A stretch of DNA of 64,000 nucleotides, taken from NCBI GenBank assembly GCA_030015575.1, contig JASDDO010000001.1, forward strand, positions 327,269,595 to 327,333,594, in the 5' to 3' direction. Source of the stretch: Agapanthus africanus (Eukaryota > Streptophyta > Magnoliopsida > Asparagales > Amaryllidaceae). A program made the translations under genes and the position numbers. The notes below the pieces were generated by a model. It saw only the letters and a program-made list of their open reading frames with translations, searched no databases and was not told where the DNA came from. This document shows, piece by piece, positions 20,095 to 31,732 of the stretch (positions are counted from its first letter, which is position 1; each line of letters opens with the position of its first letter).

Positions 20095-22160
20095 TGTTAG
20101 TGTATATGCCCTAGAGGCCATTACTGTATCATACTAGTTTGTATATTACTTAATGGAAGCTTGGGATATTCACAGTTGTATAGACAATCTTGCTCGAAAT
20201 AGTAGTATGCTACTTGGTTTGTTTCTAGTTTAATGTGTGCACGTGTTTCTTTTAACATATCGCCTATACAAATTAGTGGAGCCCTTAGGATCTTTGCTTG
20301 ATTACCAACGTTGTGATGGCAGTCACACTAGTGGGGGCTGGGTAATCTACAAGCACATCCTTATACAGGTCCCTAGTCGTAGGATTATCGATACAGGGCA
20401 TCGATACTCCAGAATAGACTAGTGTATACGCTTCTCATCCCAGGAGGGGAGATGGTCTGTCCCACAGCCATCAGTACGTCGTACTGGAGATAGTATGCAG
20501 GTGCTCGTTAGGTTACAAGTACACTGGACAGGACTCACTGGGAACTATTGGTTTGGTAGTATACCTATCGTCAGTTATCAGTTCCTAGGTGACATGAGTA
20601 CAACATAGTCCGTAGACTTGACACTGTCACTGCGCTTCGAGTGTGTTCCCTCTGTTCATAGATTACTACCTTACCACGGCTCAAATGAGTCGTGAAAACA
20701 GGTAGTAGTTAGGTGCAGTCCCGAAGCACTTGGAGGCAGTGACGGTTAGACAGGATTCGTCTCTCCCGGTATTGAGGGTCGATATCGAGCTGTGTCTAGG
20801 AGAGCCATTACACAAAGTCCCTGGCCAGGGCTAGCGGGATATACTGGTAGCGTTTCCAGTGTTATCTCAAGGTGTTCTGGGCTACACTCCAACACGACTT
20901 GTACCGCTATTAGGGGACTGACGTTTTCCGCCCCTTGACCCGACATGCGATACTCTCAGACGAACAGACCGGACTATATGGAGATTGTCACATTCAGGCT
21001 CAGTAGGAGTTCGGATGGGTTCACCTCATCAGTCTTCTTATCGGCATCTACCTGGGGACCGTTACGTACAGCTAGTACCGCTTGCGGTCTGTGGTTAAAC
21101 CCACTGCTAGCATAGTGTCGAGTCATTAGAGTCCCACACAGAGAGCTATTCTCCTTTGGGCAAAATAGAGTAGAGGTCGCATGGTTTTGCGATATGGTTC
21201 GTTCACATCCGCGCACTTATGCACAGTTGGTGTCCGGGCAGTAATTACTAGCGGGCTTTAGTTTAAGCCAGATCCTAGTATATATTTTGGGATTGGTATT
21301 ATCTCATTGTATTCGTGTTCCTCGGAACACGGGTGCGGGTGTGTATGCACAGTTGGCAGAGGGAGAGGCAGAGGATTCTCATTGGGGTTCTTGGCTGTTG
21401 ACTTTTTCAAAACTCTAATGAGAATAAAAAATATGATTAATAATATTAATTAAGTATTATTGTGCTATGGTTGAGTTGAACATTTGACTTTTGTTGACTT
21501 GTTGACTTTGTTGACCGGTTGACTATTGTGGACTTATTGACCATCATCATTTCATTGCTATGACTTTTGTTTACTTGTTGTTCTTTAAAAAATGCATTAA
21601 ATGCATGAAATGATAATGGTCATTGAAACTAACCATCAGAATTCTTAATTATTATTATTATCATGATTATTCTTTCTTTTGTGAGCATGGCTGGAAAAAG
21701 TCAAGCTCATTCTATCATTCTCATTCTCTCTCATCCAAAGCTCACTCTCTTCCTCTCTCTCAAGGCTCTCATGTCTCATGTGTTGAGAAACATGAGCCAT
21801 TGAGATAAAACCCATAAAACTCTTCTCTACTCACTCTAGAGTACAAGGTCTAGTAAGCCAAGCACTTTAGTTTCCTCTCGGTTGAGGTAGAAGCTCAAGG
21901 TAGAGGCTTTCGGCTGGATCCTTCTTCGACAACAAGGGGACTACGAGGTGGAGCTGATCCAACCACTCCAAGGAGAAAGAAGAGAAGGAGTTCAAGACCT
22001 AGGTTTAATGCTCTAACATAGTAGTTAAACTTCTAGTTAGTTTGCTAGGTTTTTGTTTAGCAAAGATCCTATTTTCTAGTCCATGTTACCTTGCCATAAA
22101 AATCGTTTTTTATCGTTTCCGCATCCCCATAAGAACCGGGACGGGTAACGTGGACTTAGA
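20095..22160 (+). repeat. 3' LTR of copia C (2066 bp)
   Basis: Starts TGTTAGTGTATATG as in A; ends ACTTAGA, where A has ACTTACA, so the last bases have mutated. It has CCCTGGCCAGGG at 20819-20830. The outer stem of U3 hairpin 1 is GATTACC (20300-20306) with GGTAATC (20341-20347), a compensated change relative to A. The second half differs strongly from A's LTR. Confidence 0.88.
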
Positions 22161-22444
22161 CTCTCTTCTCACACAAATATCTTAGGATTAGGGTTAAGGA
22201 TTAGATTAAAACAAGGATTACGATAAAGCAAAGGATTAGATTTGGTTAAGTGTCATGGTCATTAACCTAGATTAGCACAAACAAACTCTCAAATTAACGT
22301 GCACACGTGCGTGCATGCCATAACAAATAATAATAAATTATTAATTAAATGTTATAAAATGTGAGCAACCCGAATTGGTAAACTTTTTACAGTAAACCCG
22401 CATTACCGTCTAAACTAACACTAATCGTAAACTAAGGCGTTACA
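22161..22444 (-). repeat. 3' LTR fragment of gypsy D2
   Basis: First ~284 bp of the LTR in its own orientation (TGTAACGCC at 22444), matching 30119-30401. The remainder lies beyond the copia C insertion, off-window. Confidence 0.9.
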
Positions 22445-22472
22445 ATCTCCCCCCTTATAAAAATTCGTCCCC
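22445..22472 (-). other. Polypurine tract of gypsy D2
   Basis: On the minus strand GGGGACGAATTTTTATAAGG runs into a G-run and AGAT, directly before TGTAACGCC. This GGGGACGAATTTTTATAAGG sequence is characteristic of many plant gypsy chromoviruses. Confidence 0.88.
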
Positions 22473-22479
22473 GAATTTA

Positions 22480-23800
22480 AAATTCTCACTAAGCGTACCT
22501 TCAAAGAGAAGATTTCAAAACTCTCAAATCTTGCTCGCAGCCTTCCAAGTGATCACCTCACTATATGGCTACGCCCTAGAAAAACCTTCAAAAGATGGCA
22601 TGACCCTTGACCAAAGTTTCTCCACCTGCCGAACCACTAACATAAATGGCTTCCGGTGAACAAAAGATCGAGTCCAAATTAAATGGTCTGATGCTGAATC
22701 ATGTGAGAAAGGTCATGAAGGTTTTTGTAAAGTATCGACACAAGGAATACGGGGTGAATACTCAATAATCTGGGCGGAAGTGCCAAATTAAAGGCAACGA
22801 AACTAACTCGCTTGAGAATCTCAAAAGGACCTACAATCCTGGGATAAGCTTCCCAAAACTCAACACACGTCATTCATCGGAAAAATCCGTAGGAATACAT
22901 GATCTCCCACTGCGAACTCAAGTCTGCGACCACCACGGTCGGCATACGACCTCTGTCTGCTCTGGGTTGTTCTCATCCTGACCTGAACCAACCGGATCAT
23001 CTCCGAAGTCTCTAGACTAGCTGGGGTCCAAAATCCCACTCTCGCAAAGTCAGAAAAACAGACTGGTGATCGACACGACTTACCAAAAAAAAACCTAAAG
23101 GTTGCTAATTGGAATGTCTCCTGATAACTGCTATTGAAGGAGAATCCTAACAATGGCAAGTGACGATCCCAACTGCCATCAACAATTAGTACGCACGCAT
23201 AAGCATATCCTCCAGAGTCTATATAGCCCGCTCTCACAAACCCTCGCCCTGCGGATGGAAAAGTGGAGCTAAAGCTCAACCAGTACCCGAGGCTTCCTGA
23301 AGCTCCTGCCCAAGACGGCAAGCAAACAGGGTGCCTCTATTGAATACAACGCATGAAGGAACTCCGTGCAAACACACAACTTAACAAAGAACAACTGAGC
23401 AAACTGAGCAAAAACGAACAACAAACACCCAAATGGAGTCACACCCTGACTAGACCGGGGTAGACAGCATAATGAAATTTGTGGAGATCTGCTCCTATTC
23501 CCACTCTGGAACGGTTAAAGGTTGCAACTCTCCAGCCGGTCTCAGATGCTCAACCTTAGCTCACAACAAGACAGACATTGTGAAACGAAATCCGAAACTT
23601 CACTCTTCATCCCTGCCCACCCGTAACTATCTCACAAGTCACGCTATATATTGGTGGAACTTGAATGAACATAGAAAGCTGGCTGATGTGCCTGCTCTAG
23701 GATTTCGCATCTCTACCCAACAGTATCAGGTACACAAATACGTCCCTAAACGTAGCACACCATGGTCACAAATCAAGGACTCTGAATCTTTACTCAGCTG
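22480..23800 (-). pseudogene. Integrase and chromodomain remnants of gypsy D2
   Basis: Traces in several minus-strand frames. 23760-23660 gives a DHGVLRLGTYLC-like integrase N-terminus. 23321-22860 gives WDRHLPLLGFSFNSSYQETFQ..GKSCRSPVC..VGDHVFLRIFPM, the conserved gypsy integrase C-terminal block. 22873-22679 continues with YPRIVGPFEILKRV..LALPP..HPVFLVSIL, the usual end of integrase. Beyond it an EVITWKAA-like trace with scattered stops resembles a chromodomain end. The integrase catalytic core between 23660 and 23321 is largely deleted or unrecognisable. Frameshifts and stops rule out a product. Confidence 0.8.
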
Positions 23801-23879
23801 AGTATGCTCAATAATCTTAGACGAATGGGCATCGGCGGGCTGTGCCTCGTAAAAACGATTAAGGAAAAGAAATGGACGG

Positions 23880-24200
23880 GCGTGGACATGAGCAAGCTGT
23901 CTCCTCAGTAGAGGCGAACTTAAGCTGTACTCAACGATCGCACAAGAACTGTAAATCTCCAGAAGACCGTCTCAACAATCAAAACCCGTTGCAGGAAAAT
24001 GTACATTAAGCTCTGGTGGTCCGTGAAATCTGACACGACTCTCCGAACAAGTAGTGTCTCCAAATCTCCAACGCAGGACCACCGCGGCCATCTCCAGATC
24101 ATGAGTGGGATATCCTGCTCGTACTTCCTCCATCTGTAGGGAAGCATAACCGATAACTCTATAGTGCCACATCAGTACACAATCGAGCCCCACTCACGAA
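23880..24200 (-). pseudogene. RNase H remnant of gypsy D2
   Basis: Minus-strand frames 24193-23972 and 24147-23920 together follow the gypsy RNase H pattern: GLDCVLMWHYRVIGYASLQM, YPTHDLEMAAVV and FTDHQSLMYIF. A frameshift near 24080 separates the two halves. Confidence 0.8.
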
Positions 24201-24337
24201 ACATCACAGTTACACAACAAAGTCGCCCGAATCAGCAAGCAAGAAAGAACTGGTGCAGTTGTCAACCGAGTCTCCAATTGCTGAAAACTCCGCGCGCATG
24301 CCTCAGTCCAAAGAAAAGAACCCTCTTTCCGATCAGT

Positions 24338-25040
24338 TCAGTCAACGGTGCAGCGATACACTAGCAATCCTGCACGAAACGGCGGTAAAAACCTGCTAAG
24401 CCCAAAAATCTGCGGACCTCCGTCCCGGATATAAGTATGGGCCAAAGCTGTACGGCTTCGATCTTCCTCAGGACCATACAAAAGCCGTCTCCCGTAACTA
24501 CAAGACCTAGGAGTCAACACAATCAAGCCTGAAGGAACATTCTGAGAATTTAGCAAACCGCTGGGGCTCTCCCAATGTCTGCAAAACAAATCCCCAAGTG
24601 CTACTCACGTTCCTCATGACTCTTGGAAAAGACCAGAATTTCATCAATGACACAACAATAAAATGGTCGAGGAACAGCCTGAAGAAACCTGATTCATCAT
24701 ATCCACGAATGCTGCTAGGGCATTGGTGAGTCCAACGACACCACCAAAACACATACTGCCCGTAGCGCGCACAAAAGCAGACTTCGGAATGACATCACTC
24801 CGAACCTGCAACAATGATGACCTGATCCCCAAAAAAACTTAGAAAATATCTCGCACTCTGGAGCTGATCGAAGAAATCGTCAATACGGGGTAAAGGATAC
24901 CTAACCGCACCATAATCCGGTTCAAATGACGATCAATCAACACACAACCTCAACTGCCGTCCTTCTTTTGACGAACAGAATATGAGCTCCCCAAAGCGAG
25001 ACACTCAGACGCACAAGGCCCCCAACAATAACTCTGCAGC
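24338..25040 (-). pseudogene. Reverse transcriptase remnant of gypsy D2
   Basis: Minus-strand traces collinear with gypsy RT: SDVIPKSAFVRATGS and GLTNALAAFVDMMNQV (24832-24644), then FWSFPRVMRNVSSTWGFVLQTLGEPQRFAKFSECSF (read across two stretches of 24752-24507), the FSKCEFW block before the connection domain. The catalytic YxDD is replaced by a damaged stretch. Multiple frameshifts. Confidence 0.75.
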
Positions 25041-25480
25041 TAATCCTTAAGCTCCCTAAGCTCCGCCGGCTCATCTGGAATAAAGTCGGAAAACTCTCCC
25101 ACGATGGAAAGCCGGTCCCACAAACCCACTGTGGCTCCAGTATCATGAATGAATGCCAAGAATCCTCGACATCCTCTCCTCAAAAGACGACTAGCGAAAA
25201 AGGCTAAATTCAAGCTGTGAGAGGCGGCACCACTGTCCCCTTGCACGACAAGAACTGACTCGCCGGGAAAACAAAAACCTGACTATTTTCCTCGTGATAG
25301 TCCATAGACGTCTAGCACGTAGCTAACCAGTCCGTGCCCAGGAGAACATCAAATCCAACATCTCTAAAAAGATCAAAATGACAGACGAATCTCTATCTCC
25401 TATCCGATTGGCACACGACTGAAACACGTGTCGCGCAGCAAAAGAATCGCTGACAGAAGTTAATACAACAAACGGCTGAT
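25041..25480 (-). pseudogene. Protease and early RT remnant of gypsy D2
   Basis: The minus strand around 25400-25250 reads like DVGFDVLLGTDWLATC..MDYHEE, the end of gypsy protease (normally GFDVILGMDWLS). At 25180-25040 follows VGEFSDFIPDEPAELRELK, the VxEFPDVFP linker into RT. No continuous frame. Confidence 0.65.
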
Positions 25481-26272
25481 CTAGCTAACACGACTCTCGG
25501 CCCAACCACGGCATAAAGTGTGTAAAGCAAACAAGTGCATCAAAAGAACATACGAATTAAGAATAACTGAAAACCCTGCAATGGATGCACACGTGTCCCG
25601 ATGAGTAGAAGCAAACTCTTGTGTCTGCCCCTTACCCGCAACTGGCTGAACTCTTCCTTTGCCAAACTGTCCACTCTGAGCGAACCCTCCGCATCCATGA
25701 CCTCTCTGAATATGACCCTGACACGGTGCTAAGGAACAATCCCTGATGAGGTGATGAAGGCTTCCGCACCAGAAAAATCCACGCGAATGCTGCCGACCCT
25801 CCTGGGGGTGAGAGCTAAACGACCGTCCTCGTCCCAAGCCTCTGCTACCCTCGCGACGTGCACGAAATCTGTCTCGACGACTAGGCCTCTCTCTCTGAGC
25901 TGGTACACCGGTACGAGTCCTCCACTGTTTCAGAACTCCTAAAGTCTCTGGAAGACGTGTCTCATCAACTGGGGTTGCATCCACTGGTGCTATGTAGGTG
26001 ATGGAATGCTGTGTGCTGATCGCACGGAACAACTACGTAATAGGGGTGACAACCTCCTGTCGCTGCGCTCTACTGGCCTCAACCAATAAACTCATCGTCT
26101 GGCGCAAGTCCTGCATCTCTGTCACAAGCCTATCGATACGATCTGTCACAGGCGGATCCATTTGCTCCTGTGCAACGAGCGTGCCATCCTGGTCAGGCCT
26201 TATCCCACTCGAGTCGACTCTGACCTCGGCCCTCGCTGCATCACTCTGAGTCCCCATACTCATCAGCGGCAA
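25481..26272 (-). pseudogene. Shortened Gag of gypsy D2
   Basis: Same layout as D1 Gag: MGTQSDAARAEVRVDS start, short helical stretch, Arg/Gly-rich tail and knuckle. A TAG at 26033-26035 (glutamine in D1) splits the frame, and the first cysteine of the knuckle is phenylalanine (FFWCGSLHHLIRDC), so zinc binding would be lost. The central capsid-like domain is absent, as in D1. Confidence 0.8.
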
Positions 26273-26473
26273 AGGCTATAAATGGAAAAAGGATTCGATA
26301 GGAACACGGAAATCGAATCACAAAGAAGGAATTTCAAGCAATTTGTACTTAGGTCATTTTAAGCGGAGTACCGCGTCGAGAGTATGCCGCGGACATACAC
26401 ACCTACGTTACTCTGCTTAAGCTAGCTACTCCATCATACCAAGGTCATCCTACACTTCGAAAGGTAAAACCTA

Positions 26474-26487
26474 GCGCTCTGATACCA
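26474..26487 (-). other. Primer binding site of gypsy D2
   Basis: On the minus strand TGGTATCAGAGCGC, four bases after the LTR end; identical to D1. Confidence 0.9.
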
Positions 26488-27224
26488 ATTTTGTCACGAC
26501 CCGAAATTGGCATGTGACGGCGCTTAAACTACGCAACGTCTACAGGCGTAACGCAATTTAAGTAAGCCGAAAACCCACCAATCTAAACCATTAAAAGTAC
26601 TAAGAAATAATAGCATTTTTTAAAACCTTTGAAATCTCAACCCAAATTCTTTAAAAGCTAACTTTTCTTCCTTTAAAAATTTGGCAGCACCTCCTTTGTA
26701 AAAACTAACCCCAAAAATGGGTACAACATAAATATAAGTAAAGAATCCCCAAACGGGAGTAAATACACGTCCAAAGGCGGAAAACAACCACAACAGATAT
26801 ACGACGCTGTAGCGAAGAAATAAAAGACAATATAAATAAAATTGCATAAAAGACCTCCAAGCCACAAAATAATATACAATATCGTCCTCACATCAAGTCT
26901 CTAAGTCAAACATGAAAGTAGCAGATAGAGAGTACATGGATACAACGAATATACAATACAACATCGGATAACCACAAAACCCACCTAAAGCAAAACTGCA
27001 CACTGCGAGCCGATGCGGTATCCGCAGCAAAAGATGATAAGATATATGAATAGCCTCCCTCGACTACTCTGGGGAACAACCTGCAAACACTGTGGCACAA
27101 CGAGGGTGAGTTGCCAACTCATGAATAGTAAGTAACATATGCAGATAATCGCAAGTATGCACGTACAACGTGAATCTAACATATGCAAGCTAATAGCAAT
27201 ACAAGGTCATATGAATACAATAGT

Positions 27225-27490
27225 CATGAAAGGTACACTAGCAGGTACAACTAAAATATGAAGCAATAATAATATGACAATCTGTATGCAACAATCATGT
27301 AAGGTATTCTATCAGGTACAAACTAATACATGAAGCGATGATATGACAATGTATATATACAACAGTCATGAAAGGTACGCTAGTAGGTACAACTAATAAA
27401 TGAAGCAATGCATATAAAATAAAGTATGTAAATGCAACAGTCATGGAAGGTACTCTATCAGGTAAACTAATGCATGAAGCAGTGCATAAA
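27225..27490. repeat. Degenerate ~65-75-bp tandem repeat in D2 LTR
   Basis: About four units sharing CAGTCATGAAAGGTAC, then CAGGTAC.ACTAAT and ATGAAGCAAT. The D1 LTR has only two to three (about 10905-11060), so copy number varies between family members. Confidence 0.7.
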
Positions 27491-27619
27491 CAATAAATGT
27501 GAAGTATGGAATAAAACATGTCATTTTCACGGAATTCTGACATCGTGGTAGGACCAAAATCCATAAAGACAATCCAAATCCCAATTTCCTCAATCAGCCC
27601 CCAAATTGGCTCTCATATC

Positions 27620-27812
27620 ATGTAAGTCTCACAAATCCTGAGTGTACAATATCAAGTAAATCTCATATATCCTGAATGTACAAAATCAACAATCTCATAT
27701 ATATCCGGTATCTAATATCAAGTCAACCTCATATATATCCTGTATCCAATATCAAGTGTATCTCATATGTCCTAAATCCAATATCGAGTGAATCTCTTAT
27801 ATCCTAAGTATA
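27620..27812. repeat. Degenerate ~34-bp tandem repeat in D2 LTR
   Basis: Five to six units around AATATCAAGT, then AATCTCATATATCC. The D1 counterpart lies at about 11190-11340. Confidence 0.7.
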
Positions 27813-27880
27813 TTTGCATGAATAATTATGATGATGTATATAAATTGATATGTATACATATATATTAGCGTCCCATTCCA

Positions 27881-27883
<3 letters not shown>

Positions 27884-27914
<31 letters not shown>
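27884..27914. repeat. (TA)n microsatellite inside D2 LTR
   Basis: About 15 AT dinucleotides directly between the two hairpins of the LTR. D1 has no expansion at this place. Confidence 0.9.
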
Positions 27915-27915
<1 letters not shown>

Positions 27916-30401
27916 CAACGTCCCATCCCACTGTTATATATACTTAGGAGTAAAAATATCATGAAACTAATGTGCCAAGTATCGACACAGAAATGCTAAT
28001 CTATCAGGTGCCGTCACCACGACTGGCACCCTGATAGGTACATATCATACGCTATACCGAAAGCTCGAGTGCCTAGCTCTGACGCTTGCCTTTCGACGTA
28101 TCCATACGTACATGACTCCCGTCAGTATCTCCACGATAACCGCCGAGTCATAGGTAATGTCACCGGAAGGTATGGTTCCACTGTCAGGCCTCATCGGCAT
28201 GTTACATCGACATCCCTTTCTTGCCCCGCGGTACCTCCGGTCCCCACCATGTACCCTCATATGGCTCCCAACTCCTCCTCGCATGGGGTATATATATCAG
28301 AACCGATAAAACTCATGGTGGATGCTGAAATATCATATCAAGAGAAGCCGGGTTTTTCAAATAATGCATAATTTCATGAAACTACCACGGTCCTCAAATC
28401 CAGAAAACATCATGAAAAAATCCATATCTCAATGCGAAAATCCATGAATATAATATATGTAACATAAAACTGTAATGTAAGCATATAAAGGAAAAGCCGC
28501 TAATTAACTGCAATAAGTTAATATAATATATCATGCAGTTCCTAATTTCTCCAATTCTAAATAACTTCAAGTAAAGGTAAACATATAGCTATAGCCAGAT
28601 ATGTGTGTAAACATAAAGGTATAGCAAGATATAGGTATCTATCTATCAGTAATGATGTAATATACCCTCTAGGTATAAGTGAAGTATGTATGCAAGGTAT
28701 ACATGTAGCTATGTCATTATGTGTGTATGCACCTATCACTAATGGTACAATACCATATAGGTATACAGGTAACTAGCATGTAAGTATGTCAAGGCATATG
28801 TGTAAGCATGTATGTGTACAGGTATGCTATATGTCATATGTCTTAAAAAATATGAATTAATGTCTCAATGTCCCTTACCAAACAATATCATATAGGTATG
28901 TGTGTTGTGCGTAACATGGCAATTATTGACGGTGTGTGGCATACAATCAGTGCTCATGCAACATGAGCCATTAATAATAGTGCAGTGTCTTAAGGATACC
29001 AGTCCAAGCACAACAAGTAACTAAGCAATAAGGGTATGCACAAACTCTATATATGAAATAGAATATGCGACAATATATAGCAACTCTAGCCCAGATGCAT
29101 AACACTATGCAGGCGATTCCCTTGTAGATGTTAAATCTACTCACCAACGCTCCTGGCTAAGTGAAGCCTATAACCTGTTTTCTCTTCGTCGCAGCGTCCG
29201 AAGTCCTCGCTTGCGAACCTATAACATATATATATTAGCAATAGACCAAAAATACGTACAAACTATGAGGTCCAACGCGACAACACAAACGTACTCTCAA
29301 GTGTTCGTATTGTAGCTAACGTGCATAGCGACACTACGAAACCAAATCAAGAGCAACAGAACACAAAGGCACGAACCGTATTGGATAACGTATAGCGTGA
29401 AACGAAACACAAGAAATATGCAAAGTGGTCCCAGATTTTTCTATACTAACAATCTGTAAAAGTTGCAAGTACCATGAGACCACATACAACCCCAGAGACC
29501 CTTACACCAAAACCCACACCCTAACTCCCTAGTCTGGCCGCAATTTGCGGCCAGAAGCAATAAATTTACGGCCTGAACATGAGGGAATGGGCTCGTATTT
29601 TGAGGGTAGGTTCTAGATCACTACACTAAGTCACTATGATGGGAACTTTTGCAACAAGTACCTGGTTTGATAGCAGATCATCCCAGACCCAAAATTACAG
29701 TAAAAATACAATATTTACCCGAAACGATACAATACGCGATCTAAACTGAAATTAACAAGCTATGCTACACAAAAAACACCTACTTAACAGAAAGATATCA
29801 ATACCTAACCGAAAGAACTTAAAGATCCAAGCTTCCCAAGCTCCAAGGCATCCAAGAGGCAAATCAAGACATAAGATGTGATTTTTGTGAGTTTTTGTGA
29901 ATATTTATGATGGATTTGTGATGGATGAAGAAGTGTTCAGTTAAGAAAAGAGAGAGAGATGAAGAAAATGAGAAGGAAAATAGTGTGAGAGAGAGTGAGA
30001 GAGAGTATGAAGAAAAGAGAGAGAGGTGAGGTTAAGGGGTAAGAGCACCCTAGCATTAAAACACCATTAATGCATTCACACTCACTTGTGCCACCTCCTC
30101 ACTCCCAAAATAAATATCTCTCTTCTCACACAAATATCTTAGGATTAGGGTTAAGTATTAGATTATAATAAGGATTAGGATAAAGTAAAGGATTAAATTA
30201 GGTTAAGTGTCATGGTCATTAATCTAGATTAGCACAAACAAACCCTTACATTAACGTGCACACGTGCATGCATGCCATAAAAAATAATAATAAATTATTA
30301 ATTAAATGGTATAAAATGTAAGAAACCCGAATTAGTAAACTTTTTACAGTAAACCCGCATTACCGTCTAAACTAACACTAACCGAAAACTAAGGCGTTAC
30401 A

Positions 30402-30482
30402 GTATATATGGGTATAACCGGGCTCGGAGAGTTGTGGTGTGTCGATAATGCTACCGCTCAATTTACAATAATTAATGGATTT
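30402..30482. other. Unassigned 81-bp spacer between stacks
   Basis: Lies between the end of gypsy D2 and the start of copia LTR I. No coding potential or repeat match seen elsewhere in the window. It is the deepest visible layer, into which D2 was inserted (expected duplication GTATA). Confidence 0.6.
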
Positions 30483-31073
30483 TACTGGATATAGGTGCCC
30501 TAAAAGCAATTATTCTAATTTTACATGAACCTATATGATAGAACAAGTTTACTCGAGATGATAGTATGCTTTTTGATTTGTCTTTATCATCCATTTGTTA
30601 TATTTACTTGTTATTATATATCGTTAATACATGATGATAAAGCCCATAAGATCTTTGCTGGATTATCAGGTTTATGATGGGGATCATAACAGTGGGGTTT
30701 GGATAGTCTCTAAGCACCCTAAATGATCATAGTCGTGGGAGTATCGAGATTGGGCATCGGTACTTCAGAATAGACTAGTGTATATGTTTCTTGATCCGGT
30801 TGGAGAAAGATAGTTGGTCACACAGCTATTGGTGTTAGACGCCGGAAATTATATACAGGTGCTCATTGAAGATTGAGTTTCACTGAACGGATTCACCAAG
30901 AACTTTTAGATGGTTATTATACCAATTGTCAGATAGTAGTTCTCCAGTGACATTAGTACAGGGTAGTCTTTTGACCAGAGATCGTCATAGTATCTTGTTT
31001 GTTCCCATTATACTTTGATTACTACCCTCCCATGGCTAACGAGCCGTCCAAACAGGTTTTAGTTGGGTACAGT
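30483..31073 (+). repeat. Copia LTR I, 5' part, interrupted by D3
   Basis: Opens TACTGGATATAGGTGCCC, a decayed form of TGTTGGATATATGTGCCC, and follows other copia LTRs through GTTGGGTACAG, where gypsy D3 enters. U3 hairpins are kept: GATTATC (30661-30667)/GATAGTC (30702-30708), TTATGAT/ATCATAA (30672-30689), GGTGT-tag-ACGCC (30831-30843). It is the most diverged copia LTR here and so probably the oldest. Confidence 0.75.
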
Positions 31074-31317
31074 TGTTACGACCCGAAAGTGGAACGTGAC
31101 AGGAATTTAAATCACGCAATGTCTAGAGGTGTAACGTAATTCAAGTAAGCCAAAACCCAGAATCTAAACCGTAAAAATAGAGTGGTAAAATACTTGTTTT
31201 CGAAAGATTGATTTTAACAAATAGAGTTACATCGAAAACCATTTAAAAGCATCAAGTTTTCTGAAAATTTCGTCAAAGTTTCCTTTGTAAAAACTGGTCC
31301 CAAACCGATACATAAAC

Positions 31318-31363
<46 letters not shown>

Positions 31364-31732
31364 AATGATAAAAAGGCATTCCCAAGCAGGAGCTAGCTCT
31401 TCGCTGAATGGTGGAACACAACCACGAGCAAGATATATCATGTTAATGTGAAAAACCATATAAAAGCAAGAATCAGAAAAGCATGAGGTCGGCTCACACG
31501 AGCTCGACGCCAGAGTCACAAATAATATACAATACCAAATCCCCCAGTCTCGTCTCTAAATCCAATACATGTAAGTGGTAGATGAAGAGTACTATATACA
31601 AAATAAGATATACAATAAAGTTATACGGATAACCGCAAAACCACCCACCTTCACCAAAATCACGACCAACAGTAACAGTATCCGCAGAAGTAGATGCAAT
31701 GAGGAGCCCTGCCGCAACTACACTGAGAGTCA
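31074..31732 (-). repeat. Gypsy LTR D3, end fragment (minus strand)
   Basis: Begins TGTTACGACCCGAAAGTGG on the plus strand, the reverse of a gypsy LTR end GGGTCGTAACA, with the GCAATGTCTAGAGGTGTAAC segment shared with G and D LTR ends. Interrupted at 31733 by copia LTR H. Contains (TA)20. Confidence 0.8.
31321..31360. repeat. (TA)20 microsatellite
   Basis: Forty uninterrupted bases of TA within gypsy LTR D3. Confidence 0.98.

Larger units (their letters stand above)
18939..22160 (+). mobile_element. Copia element C, 3' part
   Basis: RT fragment, RNase H and a full 3' LTR of the same subfamily as A. Interrupted on the left by B. On the right it ends inside the gypsy D2 3' LTR, which resumes at 22161 with CTCTCTTCTCACAC (matching D2's other LTR near 30119), so C was inserted into D2. 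Confidence 0.88.
22161..30401 (-). mobile_element. Gypsy element D2 (minus strand), nearly complete
   Basis: In minus orientation: 5' LTR (30401 to 26492), primer site, decayed gag, PR, RT, RNase H, integrase and chromodomain-like remnants, polypurine tract, then the 3' LTR cut by copia C at 22161. Internal length is about 4.05 kb, shorter than full-length chromoviruses. The integrase tail and ETW-like chromodomain trace suggest the Tekay/Del group (inference). Confidence 0.9.
26492..30401 (-). repeat. 5' LTR of gypsy D2 (3910 bp)
   Basis: Alignable with the D1 LTR over its length; longer mainly through extra tandem units (27225-27490, 27620-27812) and a (TA)n expansion. The palindrome CTGGCCGCAA-T-TTGCGGCCAG lies at 29534-29554. 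No gene seen. Confidence 0.92.

Noticed and set aside
30402-30482. Host gene exon in the unassigned spacer
   Set aside because: Only 81 bp, stops in the frames examined, no splice context or recognisable peptide.
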